DNA from: FW021-bin31 sp964647485
Lineage (GTDB): Bacteria > Bacteroidota > Bacteroidia > Chitinophagales > Chitinophagaceae
Reading direction: 5' to 3'
DNA: 64,000 nt
NCBI GenBank assembly: GCA_964647485.1
Contig: CAZYHV010000003.1
Location: 1 to 64,000 of the forward strand
A program made the position numbers and the translations under genes. Of the stretch, positions 28,918-37,701 are shown in pieces. How positions within the stretch are numbered: the first letter of the stretch is position 1; each line of letters starts with the position of its first letter. The notes under the pieces were generated by a model. That model saw only the letters and a program-made list of their open reading frames with translations, was not told the DNA's origin and searched no databases.

Positions 28918-30066
28918 ATGAAAAAGTTATCGTTATTCATTCTGATTACAGGGATTATATTACTGGATCTATCACAAACGGAGGCACAATCCATAGCCTG
29001 GCAGAGAGTCGGGAGTATGGGGATGGGAGTCAACCTTTCCTGGTTAGAAAACTTTGGACAGGGAACGGCGGAGCAACATTTTATGGATTATCTGGATATG
29101 AACAGCATTGCCGGCAAAAAACAACAACTGGCTTTGATGCACCGGCTGGGATTTGAGACCCTTCGCCTGCCGGTTTCTTTTGATCATTGGACAGAAAGAA
29201 AACCACCTTATCATATAGTGAAAACAGCATATTTTGCTGCCATAGATTCTATTTTAAAATGGACTAAACAGTATCATCTGAAGGTCATTATTGATAACCA
29301 TCATGGCGCTTTGGATGATTCAGATAAGGTGATGCAGGAGCTTCCGAGATTGGAAGCGATATGGAAGCAAGTGGCGGAACGGTATAAAAATACGGATCCG
29401 GACCGTGTATTCTTTGAAATTTATAATGAACCCCATGATATAAGCGACGCGCAATGGAAAAAATGTGCCCTGCAGTTAATCAAAACTATCCGAAAGATTG
29501 TTCCTGACCATACGCTGATTGTGGGTGGGGCGGATTGGAATAGCATTTCCGGCTTGTTAAAAATGGGGAAATTACCGGATGAGAACATCATTTATACTTT
29601 TCATTTTTACGACCCTTTTTTATTCACCCATCAGGGAGCAGAATGGGCAGGTGTGGAAGCTACTTCCAATATTCATATTCCTTTTCCTTATGATGCTGCA
29701 AAGATGCCGGAAATAAATCCGGCGTCGAAAGGCACTTATGGTGCGAATAATTATAATCATTATAAAGAAGAGAGTACAAAGAGTGCCTTAAAAAGGAAGC
29801 TTGAAAAAATAAAAGATTTCTCCGATAAATATAATGTACCTGTCTTTTGCGGAGAGTGGGGAAGCTACAAAAAATATGCGGATGAGGAAAGCCGCTGTCG
29901 TTATACAACGATGATAAAAAGCCTGCTGGATACCTTACAGATTCCTTATGCTTATTGGGAGTGGAACCAGAGCTTTAGTTTCTTTAAGGGGAAGCCCTCC
30001 TTAAAAAATATTCCGGAGTGTATGAAAAAAGCATGGGGTTTTAAAATGACAAGTTTAGAGAAATAA
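28918..30066 (+). CDS. GH5 endo-glucanase
   Basis: A 382-residue exported enzyme with a signal peptide ending near TEAQS and no lipobox. GH5 motifs are clear: LRLPVSFDHW, IIDNHHGA, acid/base Glu171 in FEIYNEPHD, the HFYDPF segment, and nucleophile Glu313 in VFCGEWGSY. It is the last gene of the co-directional run after the regulator and starts 25 bases after GH3. An endo-beta-1,4-glucanase, or a xyloglucanase given the alpha-xylosidase partner, is most likely. The GH5 subfamily cannot be set by eye. Without a lipid anchor it is either periplasmic or secreted. Confidence 0.9.
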   Translation: MKKLSLFILITGIILLDLSQTEAQSIAWQRVGSMGMGVNLSWLENFGQGTAEQHFMDYLDMNSIAGKKQQLALMHRLGFETLRLPVSFDHWTERKPPYHIVKTAYFAAIDSILKWTKQYHLKVIIDNHHGALDDSDKVMQELPRLEAIWKQVAERYKNTDPDRVFFEIYNEPHDISDAQWKKCALQLIKTIRKIVPDHTLIVGGADWNSISGLLKMGKLPDENIIYTFHFYDPFLFTHQGAEWAGVEATSNIHIPFPYDAAKMPEINPASKGTYGANNYNHYKEESTKSALKRKLEKIKDFSDKYNVPVFCGEWGSYKKYADEESRCRYTTMIKSLLDTLQIPYAYWEWNQSFSFFKGKPSLKNIPECMKKAWGFKMTSLEK

Positions 30067-30160
30067 AGAATGGGAGAAATTCCTCTTATTATAGTAGCCT
30101 GGTTGATAGAAAAATAAGATATTTTTCTTATTATTATATTTTGTATTAAATAATTCAAAA

Positions 30161-31249
30161 ATGATTAAATTATATCGTTGCATTATCAAAGTTGTATTTA
30201 TTCTTCTTTTTCCGGTTTTATTGTTCGCTTCCGGATTTTCGGGAGAACCTCATTTTTATAAACCGGACAATCCTAATATTCAGTATGTAGGAAGAATCGA
30301 TTTTTCAAATCCATTGCAGCCCAAATTTTGGATGCCTGGCGTTTATATTAAGGTTCATTTTACAGGAGAAAATTGCAAATTATTTTTTAAGGATCAACTT
30401 TTGAATAACCATCCTCATAATTATGTTGAAATAGTGATTGATGATGAACGGCCTTTTCAAGTGAAAATTACAGGTGAACTTGATACTATAGATATATCTT
30501 CCCGATTAAAAAAGGGAAAACATACCCTTCTGATTTGTAAAAATACTGAATCTGGCTTGGGCTATCTTTCTTTTCTTGGTATTAGCTGCGAAAAGCTATT
30601 ACGTCCAAGTCCTTTGCTAAGAAGAAAAATAGAGTTTATTGGAAATTCTATAACATGTGGCTTTGGGAACGATGAATCTACACCATGCAGCACAGGGCAA
30701 TGGTATGATCACGAAAATGCTTACATGGGATATGGCCCGGTTACGGCAAGAGCTTTAAAAGCACAATGGCATATAAGCGCTGTATCGGGTATTGGTATGA
30801 TTCATAGTTGCTGTGATATGAAAATCCGAATGCATGGTGTATTTGATAAGATGAACATGAGAAGGGATACGGGTACTTGGAATTTTAAAAATTATATACC
30901 GGATGTTGTAACGATCTGTTTGGGTCAAAATGATGGTATTCAGGATTCTGTCAAATTTTGCGATGCCTATGTTGGATTCATCAAGACCTTACGTCACCAT
31001 TATCCTAAGGCAAAAATAGTTTGCCTGAATAGTCCAATGGCGAATAAGAAATTGGATAAAGTATTACAGAATTATATTGATGGAATTGTTTCTAATAGAA
31101 ATAGGGCAGGAGATCAAAGGGTGTATAAGTTTTTCTTTAATAATGAAAAGGTTTTTATAAAAGGTTGTGATGGGCATCCAAATGGAAAAAGTGATCAGAA
31201 AATTGCAGCCGCACTAACCCAGTATATTAGAAGTATTACTGATTGGTAA
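30161..31249 (+). CDS. CE2-type acetyl esterase (SGNH hydrolase with N-terminal jelly roll)
   Basis: A 362-residue exported protein with a signal peptide (about 1-24). The first 150 residues form a jelly-roll domain (VGRIDFSNPLQPKFWMPGVY). The SGNH hydrolase follows, with FIGNSITCGFG (nucleophile Ser), CLGQNDG, and GCDGHPN carrying the catalytic Asp and His. This two-domain order is that of carbohydrate esterase family 2, which deacetylates xylan, glucomannan and related sugars at several hydroxyls. It lies between the xyloglucan-type and mannan loci, with 94 bases to GH5 and convergent to the epimerase. It could serve either; acetylated glucomannan is my preference. Confidence 0.85.
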   Translation: MIKLYRCIIKVVFILLFPVLLFASGFSGEPHFYKPDNPNIQYVGRIDFSNPLQPKFWMPGVYIKVHFTGENCKLFFKDQLLNNHPHNYVEIVIDDERPFQVKITGELDTIDISSRLKKGKHTLLICKNTESGLGYLSFLGISCEKLLRPSPLLRRKIEFIGNSITCGFGNDESTPCSTGQWYDHENAYMGYGPVTARALKAQWHISAVSGIGMIHSCCDMKIRMHGVFDKMNMRRDTGTWNFKNYIPDVVTICLGQNDGIQDSVKFCDAYVGFIKTLRHHYPKAKIVCLNSPMANKKLDKVLQNYIDGIVSNRNRAGDQRVYKFFFNNEKVFIKGCDGHPNGKSDQKIAAALTQYIRSITDW

Positions 31250-31264
31250 TGCTTTTGATATTAT

Positions 31265-31300
31265 CCATAAACTGTTATCTAAGTGGGATAGCATTTATGG
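31265..31300. terminator. hairpin between convergent genes
   Basis: A long imperfect hairpin pairs 31265-31279 (starting CCATAAA) with 31287-31300 (ending TTTATGG). It lies between the CE2 stop and the 2-epimerase stop on the opposite strand. No clear T-run follows, so Rho-independent activity is uncertain, but its position suits a shared bidirectional terminator. Confidence 0.4.
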
Positions 31301-31304
31301 TGTG

Positions 31305-32504
31305 TTAATGTTCTAAAAGAGTAATCCTTTTTAGAACTTCTAAACAGGCTCTGCTATTGTGGTAGGGGCATTTCCAAAAACTGGCTTTATCTTCCTGTTT
31401 CATAATGGAATAATCTTCATTGATACCCCAATACCATTCACCCGAAGGAGATTTAATGTATTTTTTTACAAATTGCCAGGATCCGGATGAAAGCTTCAGA
31501 AATTTATCTTTTCCGGAATTTTGATAAGCATTTAAAAAACCAACCATGGCTTCGGCCTGAGGCCACCAATGTTTTTGTTTAATATAATGATTGTCTGTTT
31601 TTTCATACCAAAGTCCACCATCTTTATCAATTCCTTCTATGGTAGCATTTGCAAGGCTTAATGATAATTTTTTAGTTTTATTAATGAGTAAGTTATCATG
31701 AATAGCTTCTGCAGCTTCTTGTAGTAACCAAGAGGCTTCTATATCATGACCATAGGAGATGGTTGTTGATTTAGATACCCAATTTTCTGTAAAAAACAAA
31801 CCAAGATGATTGGTTTTCGAATTAAGAATATGATCAGTGAAGTTATTTATTAATAACTGTATTTTTTCTTTTAAAAGCTGGTTATCCCATATTCTATATA
31901 GATTGGTGTACGCTTCCATAATATGTAAGTGCGTATTCATCGTCTTTTTTTCGTTGGCATCTTTTTTACTTAATCTTGCATCTGTTATCTCATTCCATTC
32001 TCTGGTAAAAGCCTCCAGATATCCGCTTTGGTTAGAATCAAAACTGTAATCTTCAATGTTATGGAACAAATTTATAGCTATATTTTTTGCTTCTGAATCA
32101 AGCCCTATTTTATAATATTCACATAATCCATAGATGGCGAAAGCCAAGGCATAAATTTGTTTCTTAGTTTCTAATGGATTTCCTTTAAAGTTCAAAGCCC
32201 AATATACCCCACCAAATTTTTCATCTATAAAATATTTTCTAAGATAATTAAAAGCTCGTTTTGCCAAGGCGTTATACCTTGGGTTTTTATTATGAAGATA
32301 AGCGGAGGCATAGGTCCATAAGATTCGGCTGTTCAAGACAGCACCTTTGGGCGCATTATGAAAAGTCCTATTATTGAGGTCTATTTTACCATAAAAACCA
32401 TCATTTTCATTATCTACAGCATAATGTGTCCAAAAATTTAAAATTTCTTTTAGTTCTGCTTTTACTTCTAATTTATAATCAAGTAATTGTATTGGATGTT
32501 TCAT
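31305..32504 (-). CDS. AGE-family disaccharide 2-epimerase (mannobiose/cellobiose 2-epimerase)
   Basis: A 399-residue cytoplasmic (alpha/alpha)6-barrel epimerase. The catalytic His residues of the cellobiose 2-epimerase group appear in SYGHDIEASWLL and FWKCPYHNSRACLE, and the family segment KHWWPQAEAMVGF is present. No signal peptide is seen. In the Bacteroides fragilis mannan pathway the equivalent enzyme turns beta-1,4-mannobiose into mannosyl-glucose for phosphorolysis. Here it shares an operon with GH26 and a GPH transporter, and the GH130 partner is encoded on the opposite strand. Its start overlaps the end of the transporter gene by 26 bases, so the two are probably translationally coupled. 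Confidence 0.9.
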   Translation of the reverse strand: MKHPIQLLDYKLEVKAELKEILNFWTHYAVDNENDGFYGKIDLNNRTFHNAPKGAVLNSRILWTYASAYLHNKNPRYNALAKRAFNYLRKYFIDEKFGGVYWALNFKGNPLETKKQIYALAFAIYGLCEYYKIGLDSEAKNIAINLFHNIEDYSFDSNQSGYLEAFTREWNEITDARLSKKDANEKKTMNTHLHIMEAYTNLYRIWDNQLLKEKIQLLINNFTDHILNSKTNHLGLFFTENWVSKSTTISYGHDIEASWLLQEAAEAIHDNLLINKTKKLSLSLANATIEGIDKDGGLWYEKTDNHYIKQKHWWPQAEAMVGFLNAYQNSGKDKFLKLSSGSWQFVKKYIKSPSGEWYWGINEDYSIMKQEDKASFWKCPYHNSRACLEVLKRITLLEH

Positions 32505-33891
32505 CTTTTTTATTGCGTTTTTGAGTTAATTGTTTTGTTATTTCTTCTATACGTTTTTCAGAAAGAGGGTAAAAGGCAATTAATATAACAGATAGAAGCG
32601 AACCAGCTGCCGGTAAAAAACTTAACATGGTTTTTATACCCACTTGAGCTTCATGTCCCTGTACTACGTTAGCCTTAAAACCAAAAATAGCAAGTAACCA
32701 TCCGGTAAGAGCCCCGCCGATGGCCCAGCCTAACTTTTGGGACATGGAAGAGGAAGAAAATATCAACCCGGTTGCCCTACGTCCTGTCTTTAATTCAGAG
32801 TAATCGGCAATGTCTGCATACATAGACCAGAGCAAAGGAAATATGATGCCTGCACATGCACTGATAAGAAATTGAAATGAGAAAATGAGAATAAGTTGAT
32901 TGGAACCAAACCAGAAGAAAATCACACTTAATATTGTAGCTATTATCATGGCATATAAAAAGGTACGTTTCTTACCGATTTTGTTTCCTATAGGGGAGGC
33001 TAATATTACACCAATAATATTAGCACCTTGACCCAATACTAAGAATAAGGTTGAATAATTAACAGTAATTTTTCCTAAACTTAAGGCAATGGTATCTTCT
33101 ACAACATACTTGAAATAGTATAAAGTAGCTCCATCTCTAATTGAATTGAATACTAGTGAAGCTACTCCAGCACCTAATAATATCCACCAAGGACGATTTT
33201 TAAATAAGTCTTTTAAATCATTTTTAAGATTAGAAGGCTTGTTTTTTATGGGAACGATTCTTTCTTTGACTCCTGCAAAGCAGCCTAAAAAAAGGAGTAC
33301 ACACAATAGAGCGATAACTCCTACTCCTAACTGCCATCCCTGTTGGAGGTTTTTACCACCTGATTCTCCTACATGACTGAATACATGTACCAAGGGTTGA
33401 ATTAGAGCCAATGCTATTAAACTTCCTGCAAAAGCAAACCCCATTCTGAAAGAAGCAATGGTATTTCTTTCCTTCGGATTTGGTGAAATTACACCCAGCA
33501 AAGAAGCATAAGGTACATTGATTAAAGAATAGATAAACATCATTAGAGAGTAGGTAATATAGGCATAGACTAATTTACCGCTATAAGAGAAGTCCGGCGT
33601 GGTAAAGGTGAGCACTCCAATAACACCAAAAGGGACGGCAACAAATAAAATATAGGGCCTGAATTTGCCCCAACGGGAAGTTGTCCTGTCGGAAAGAATC
33701 CCAATTACGGGATCAAAAAAGGTATCCCAGATGCGGGTCACAAAAAACATAGTGCCGACTGCTGCTGCCGTTATACCAAAAACGTCTGTATAGAAAAACA
33801 GCAAATACATACCAAACAGCTTCCAAAACATGGAAGATGCCATATCTCCGAAGCCATAAGAGATTTTTTCACGTAGCTTAATTTCGGACAT
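32479..33891 (-). CDS. GPH-family sugar:cation symporter (probable mannobiose importer)
   Basis: A 470-residue inner-membrane protein of the glycoside-pentoside-hexuronide:cation symporter family, with about 12 hydrophobic segments. The signature N terminus KISYGFGDMASSMFW, the WDTFFDPVIGILSDRT segment, and WGKFRPYILF after TM2 are characteristic. The gene begins directly after the GH26 stop codon (no spacer) and overlaps the epimerase start. An equivalent transporter lies between mannanase and epimerase genes in known mannan loci. Import of mannobiose or small manno-oligosaccharides from periplasm to cytoplasm is therefore likely. Confidence 0.9.
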   Translation of the reverse strand: MSEIKLREKISYGFGDMASSMFWKLFGMYLLFFYTDVFGITAAAVGTMFFVTRIWDTFFDPVIGILSDRTTSRWGKFRPYILFVAVPFGVIGVLTFTTPDFSYSGKLVYAYITYSLMMFIYSLINVPYASLLGVISPNPKERNTIASFRMGFAFAGSLIALALIQPLVHVFSHVGESGGKNLQQGWQLGVGVIALLCVLLFLGCFAGVKERIVPIKNKPSNLKNDLKDLFKNRPWWILLGAGVASLVFNSIRDGATLYYFKYVVEDTIALSLGKITVNYSTLFLVLGQGANIIGVILASPIGNKIGKKRTFLYAMIIATILSVIFFWFGSNQLILIFSFQFLISACAGIIFPLLWSMYADIADYSELKTGRRATGLIFSSSSMSQKLGWAIGGALTGWLLAIFGFKANVVQGHEAQVGIKTMLSFLPAAGSLLSVILIAFYPLSEKRIEEITKQLTQKRNKKDETSNTIT

Positions 33892-35040
33892 TTATTTAGT
33901 TTTGTATATATGAAAAGGTTGGATGTCTTTTAAGAAAAGGGTTCTATCATCAGCATAAAATTTTTTAAAATTTGGAGCGGACAGCTGGCCTTTAAAAGGA
34001 GCGTAAAATTGATATTTATGATCTGGGCCAGACCCTGCATTTCGCCAGGTGAGCGCATAAGAGATATGATGCCCTTGCAGCGCTTTTAACAATACATCCG
34101 TCCACCAGGTGCTGTCTGGCAGACCATTGTACCCAAATTCTGTCAAGGCAGGGATTTTATTTTTCTTTTTGGCAATATGTTCTAACATAGATAAAGTAGT
34201 ATCTATAGCATGTATGTATTTTTGATTTTCTGCAAGATCGTAGCCTTGATAGATATCTGCTCCAATAATATCTACCCAGGCGTTTCCCGGATATCTACGT
34301 AGATATGTAGAATCTGAAGAAAAACTACCGGTTGAGTATGCATAAAGTAAATTATGAAGGCTTTTTTTATCTCTCAAATAACGGACCGTGTATCGCCAAA
34401 GCTCTTTTATCTGAGATCGAGTACAATGGCCTTTGCCCCACCAAAACCAATTACCTGTCAGTTCGTGATAAGGGCGAAATATGACAGGTATTGCCTCCCC
34501 ATTTTTGCCTTTAAGACTTTTTAAGAATGCCGTTAGGTTGTTTAAATATTTTTTGTATTTATAATTGTACTTGCCGTCCGGTAGGATATCATTAATTATG
34601 TTGCCGGTGCTATCCCAGGAACTACCACCGGTAACCGGATTTCGTTGATGCCAGCTTATGGTTATGATGCCGCCATTTTCATATCCCCATTGAATGTATT
34701 GACGGATTTTCTTAAACGGCACGCCATCGAGATTTTTTTTGGCACCGATCTCAATACCGCCCAGCTCCCACCCAAATACAGCCGGGTAATCGTCTGTTAC
34801 TGATTTAATATCGCTTCTGCCAGATTCATCTGTCCAGCGACTGCTATCTGGATTCAAACCGTAAGCCAGGTCATCCTGATGACCAAACATAATACCTTTA
34901 TCTAAAAGATTTTGCAGGCTTTTATAAAGACTTTTAGTTTCGGAAGTCGCGTTTTTATCTATGGATTGTGCTCTTGAATAATGGATAAGACCTAATGAAA
35001 TAAGACAAAGACAGGAAATGATTTTTTTTAAAATATGCAT
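33892..35040 (-). CDS. GH26 beta-mannanase (exported, non-lipidated)
   Basis: A 382-residue enzyme with a signal peptide ending around HYSRAQS and no lipobox, so periplasmic or secreted. GH26 hallmarks are FGHQDDLAYG near the N terminus, acid/base Glu193 in RPYHELTGNWFWWG, and nucleophile Glu301 in ALTEFGYNG. It is the first gene of the leftward operon with a GPH transporter and 2-epimerase. This parallels the mannobiose-releasing GH26 of Bacteroides mannan loci, so a periplasmic mannobiohydrolase role is plausible. The second GH26 (37702) is a lipoprotein, pointing to division of labour. A -7 box is seen at 35076-35083 on this strand. Confidence 0.93.
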   Translation of the reverse strand: MHILKKIISCLCLISLGLIHYSRAQSIDKNATSETKSLYKSLQNLLDKGIMFGHQDDLAYGLNPDSSRWTDESGRSDIKSVTDDYPAVFGWELGGIEIGAKKNLDGVPFKKIRQYIQWGYENGGIITISWHQRNPVTGGSSWDSTGNIINDILPDGKYNYKYKKYLNNLTAFLKSLKGKNGEAIPVIFRPYHELTGNWFWWGKGHCTRSQIKELWRYTVRYLRDKKSLHNLLYAYSTGSFSSDSTYLRRYPGNAWVDIIGADIYQGYDLAENQKYIHAIDTTLSMLEHIAKKKNKIPALTEFGYNGLPDSTWWTDVLLKALQGHHISYALTWRNAGSGPDHKYQFYAPFKGQLSAPNFKKFYADDRTLFLKDIQPFHIYKTK

Positions 35041-35075
35041 ATAAAGAACTTTTTGATCCTTTGAATAATAGATGG

Positions 35076-35083
35076 CAAAGTTA
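35076..35083 (-). promoter_or_regulatory. -7 promoter box of the leftward GH26 operon
   Basis: On the minus strand TAACTTTG matches TAnnTTTG exactly and lies 35 bases before the GH26 start codon. No TTTG -33 box is seen. A variant of the candidate AraC site lies 38 bases further upstream (35122-35133). Confidence 0.5.
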
Positions 35084-35121
35084 GATTAGGAGAAAATAAA
35101 AGAATAATATCTATTTGTTTT

Positions 35122-35133
35122 ATAATAGTACTT
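35122..35133 (-). promoter_or_regulatory. candidate AraC operator, variant copy
   Basis: On the minus strand AAGTACTATTAT matches the AAGTATTATAAT element at 10 of 12 positions. It lies 38 bases before the GH26 -7 box, that is 21 bases (about two helical turns) further than in the two rightward promoters. Weak on its own; it gains support from the other copies. Confidence 0.35.
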
Positions 35134-35195
35134 TTTTTACATTGTTTATGTATCGGGTTGTTATTTTGAATAAATTACCTAATTTCGTAGTAATG

Positions 35196-35207
35196 ATTAT
35201 AATACTT
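35196..35207 (-). promoter_or_regulatory. candidate AraC operator in the divergent region
   Basis: The minus strand reads AAGTATTATAAT, identical over all 12 bases to the element upstream of the GH130 gene. It lies between the leftward GH26 operon and the AraC gene, 51 bases before the AraC start. It could serve autoregulation, the GH26 operon, or both. Confidence 0.5.
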
Positions 35208-35258
35208 TTATAACATATCGGTAGTGTTTATGGTCTGACATCTAATAAAAATAGAGTT

Positions 35259-36140
35259 ATGAAACAGCAAATTTTACGAGAAATTACTCCTTTGACCAAA
35301 AGAGATTGTTTTTTGATTGCCGACAGGGTAAAAACAACCTTTACTTTCCCATTTCATTTCCATGACGAATATGAATTAAATTTCATTGAGAATGCAAAAG
35401 ATGCGCAAAGGGTAGTAGGTGACCATATTGAAAATATAGGTAATGTGGAATTGGTACTCTTAGGACCCAATATTCCTCATGGTTGGTTTGATCATGAGAT
35501 GAAAGCTAAAAAAATAAGGGAGGTAACCATTCAGTTCCACAGAGATTTGTTTGCAGAAAATTTTTTGCAACGTAATCAATTGGCACTTATTAGGAATATG
35601 CTTGAAAAGTCTGTTCGCGGTATATTGTTTTCCCAAGAAACAATAAAGCTAATTCAACCCCGAATTAACAAATTAACACAAAAGCAAGGGTTTGATTCTG
35701 TACTTGACTTTATGTCTATCCTGCATGATCTTTCTCTGTCACGTAATATGCGTTTACTTTCTAATTTACCTCCGTCAAACGCCAAAAAGATTAATTATAA
35801 TAATGAACGGATTGAAAATGCAATAGACTATATGGACAAGAATTATGATAAACCCATTTCCCTGACAGAAGTTGCTGCTCTTAATAATATGGAGGAAAGT
35901 GCTTTTAGTCGTTATTTTAAAAGGCATACCGGAATGACCTATATTGAAAGTATTACTGAAAGAAGGTTAGGATATGCGTCCAGGCAACTTATTGAATCTG
36001 ATTATTCCATAGCGGAGATCGCTTATAAATGCGGTTTTAATAATATCTCAAATTTTAATCGCATCTTTAAAAAGAAAAAAGGTTGTACTCCAAAAGAATT
36101 TAGAGAAAACTACAATCCGTCAAGTCGCATATTTATTTAA
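35259..36140 (+). CDS. AraC-family regulator of the mannan locus
   Basis: A 293-residue cytoplasmic transcription factor. The N-terminal cupin-like sensor domain carries FPFHFHDEYELNFI and a second LGPNIPHGWFDH block. The C-terminal double helix-turn-helix (about residues 190-290) includes ISLTEVAALNNMEESAFSRY and IAEIAYKCGFNNISNFNRIF. It sits between the divergent GH26/transporter/epimerase operon and the GH130 gene. A 12-base element recurs in all three flanking promoter regions, so it probably controls the whole locus in response to a mannan-derived sugar. The ligand is unknown. Regulation of this locus differs from the hybrid sensor of the xyloglucan-type locus. Confidence 0.92.
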   Translation: MKQQILREITPLTKRDCFLIADRVKTTFTFPFHFHDEYELNFIENAKDAQRVVGDHIENIGNVELVLLGPNIPHGWFDHEMKAKKIREVTIQFHRDLFAENFLQRNQLALIRNMLEKSVRGILFSQETIKLIQPRINKLTQKQGFDSVLDFMSILHDLSLSRNMRLLSNLPPSNAKKINYNNERIENAIDYMDKNYDKPISLTEVAALNNMEESAFSRYFKRHTGMTYIESITERRLGYASRQLIESDYSIAEIAYKCGFNNISNFNRIFKKKKGCTPKEFRENYNPSSRIFI

Positions 36141-36185
36141 GATTCTTAAATGTATTTGTAATAAATAAACTATTTTTAATCAAAA

Positions 36186-36222
36186 AAGTATTATAATACT
36201 ATCGACGTTATTTTGACATTTG
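36186..36222 (+). promoter_or_regulatory. GH130 promoter: AraC element plus -7-like box
   Basis: AAGTATTATAAT (36186-36197) forms part of the perfect palindrome AGTATTATAATACT (36187-36200). After exactly 17 bases comes GACATTTG (36215-36222), one mismatch from the TAnnTTTG -7 box. The same element, spacing and box type recur upstream of the second GH26 gene. Confidence 0.55.
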
Positions 36223-36250
36223 CAGTGATTCAAATAAAAATTACTCGTAA

Positions 36251-37483
36251 ATGACAAAATTATTCTCAAAAAGGCTGCAAGATCTGTGTCTGAAGCAGAC
36301 AAAATTAATAGATTTAAAGAATACTAAATCCGGTATTGGCAATGGTGTTGTCGATCGTTATAAATACCCAATATTGACTGCAGATCACATACCGGTTTCT
36401 TGGCGATATGATTTAAATTATAAAACAAACCCTTTCCTTCTTGAGAGATTAGGTGTCAATGCCGTATTTAATTCAGGGGCCATGAAGTTTGGGGATAGAT
36501 ACCTGCTAGTGAATCGTATAGAGAGTAAGAACAGAAAATCTTTCTTCGCTATATCAGAGAGTCCTAATGGTATAGATAGTTTTAGATTTTGGGATCGTCC
36601 TATGTTGATTCCTCCCGGGGATTCCGGGGAAACAAACCTGTATGATATGCGGCTTACTCAACATGAGGACGGTTGGGTGTACGGGGTGTTCTGTACTGAG
36701 CGTCACGATATGGAAAATGCTGGAGGTGATCAGTCTGCCGCTTTATCCGGATGCGGTATAATACGTACGAAAGGCATGAGAAAATGGGAACGCCTTAACG
36801 ACATTAAAACCCCTTCGTCTCAACAACGTAATGTCGTTCTTCATCCGGAATTGGTCAATGGGAAATATGCTTTTTATACCCGTCCCCAGGATGGTTTTAT
36901 TGAGCCGGGTAATAGTGGGGGAATTGGTTTTGGATTATGCGATTCCATTGAGCAGGCAGTAATAAAGAAAGAAAAAGTAATTGACAGACAGGTTTATCAT
37001 ACTGTTTATGAATTAAAAAATGGCTTAGGACCAGCTCCTATTAAAACGAAATATGGATGGCTGCAACTTGCTCATGGCGTTCGGAGTACAGCCGCAGGTT
37101 TAAGATATGTGTTATATCTATTTATGACTGCGCTTGAAGATCCGTCAAAAGTGATTTATAAGCCAGGGGGGTATTTTATGGCACCCGAAGGGCAGGAACA
37201 GTTTGGTGATGTGTCTAATGTGCTTTTTAGTAATGGTTGGATATTGGATGGTGATAAGATTTATATTTATTATGCCTCATCAGATACCAGGATGCATGTA
37301 GCTACTTCCTCTTTGGAAAAGTTAATTGATTATACTCTCCATACTCCTGCTGATCCCCTAACAACATTCGGAACGACTCAAAACATCAATAAGCTAATAG
37401 ATAAAAACCAACCCTTCCTGAAAAACGAGAGTGAGTTAGGAGAAGGTCTAAAAGATTCAAACTCTAATCGCCTTAATTCGTAA
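36251..37483 (+). CDS. GH130 beta-1,4-mannosylglucose phosphorylase
   Basis: A 410-residue cytoplasmic enzyme without a signal peptide. GH130 motifs are clear: the N-terminal LERLGVNAVFNSGAM, ETNLYDMRLTQHEDGW with catalytic Asp132, VLHPELVNGKYAFYTRP, and PAPIKTKYGWLQLAHGV. It closely resembles the GH130 subfamily 1 enzymes that use phosphate to split mannosyl-1,4-glucose into mannose 1-phosphate and glucose. Its substrate would come from the 2-epimerase encoded on the opposite strand. The last 20 or so residues are polar and probably disordered. The preceding promoter carries the candidate AraC element. Confidence 0.95.
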   Translation: MTKLFSKRLQDLCLKQTKLIDLKNTKSGIGNGVVDRYKYPILTADHIPVSWRYDLNYKTNPFLLERLGVNAVFNSGAMKFGDRYLLVNRIESKNRKSFFAISESPNGIDSFRFWDRPMLIPPGDSGETNLYDMRLTQHEDGWVYGVFCTERHDMENAGGDQSAALSGCGIIRTKGMRKWERLNDIKTPSSQQRNVVLHPELVNGKYAFYTRPQDGFIEPGNSGGIGFGLCDSIEQAVIKKEKVIDRQVYHTVYELKNGLGPAPIKTKYGWLQLAHGVRSTAAGLRYVLYLFMTALEDPSKVIYKPGGYFMAPEGQEQFGDVSNVLFSNGWILDGDKIYIYYASSDTRMHVATSSLEKLIDYTLHTPADPLTTFGTTQNINKLIDKNQPFLKNESELGEGLKDSNSNRLNS

Positions 37484-37525
37484 TAAAAATAAGAAATATC
37501 AAAAAAACACTATAAATGTCTATGA

Positions 37526-37562
37526 AAGTATTATAGTTTTATGAAAAGTATGCAGAAATTTG
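37526..37562 (+). promoter_or_regulatory. promoter of the GH26/susCD run: AraC element plus -7-like box
   Basis: AAGTATTATAGT (37526-37537) differs at one base from the GH130 element. After exactly 17 bases comes GAAATTTG (37555-37562), again one mismatch from TAnnTTTG and with G in place of the first T. The start codon is 140 bases downstream, giving a long leader in which I see no other signal. Confidence 0.5.
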
Positions 37563-37701
37563 TATTTCCAATGTTTAGATATGAAATCTGCTTTGGTTTT
37601 AAGTTTCGAATGATGGGATGGAATGGTCGTTTACAACTTTATCGTTCCTTTTTAGGCTCAAATTAAAACTGTGATAAATTATTCATTTTAACACCTATAA
37701 C

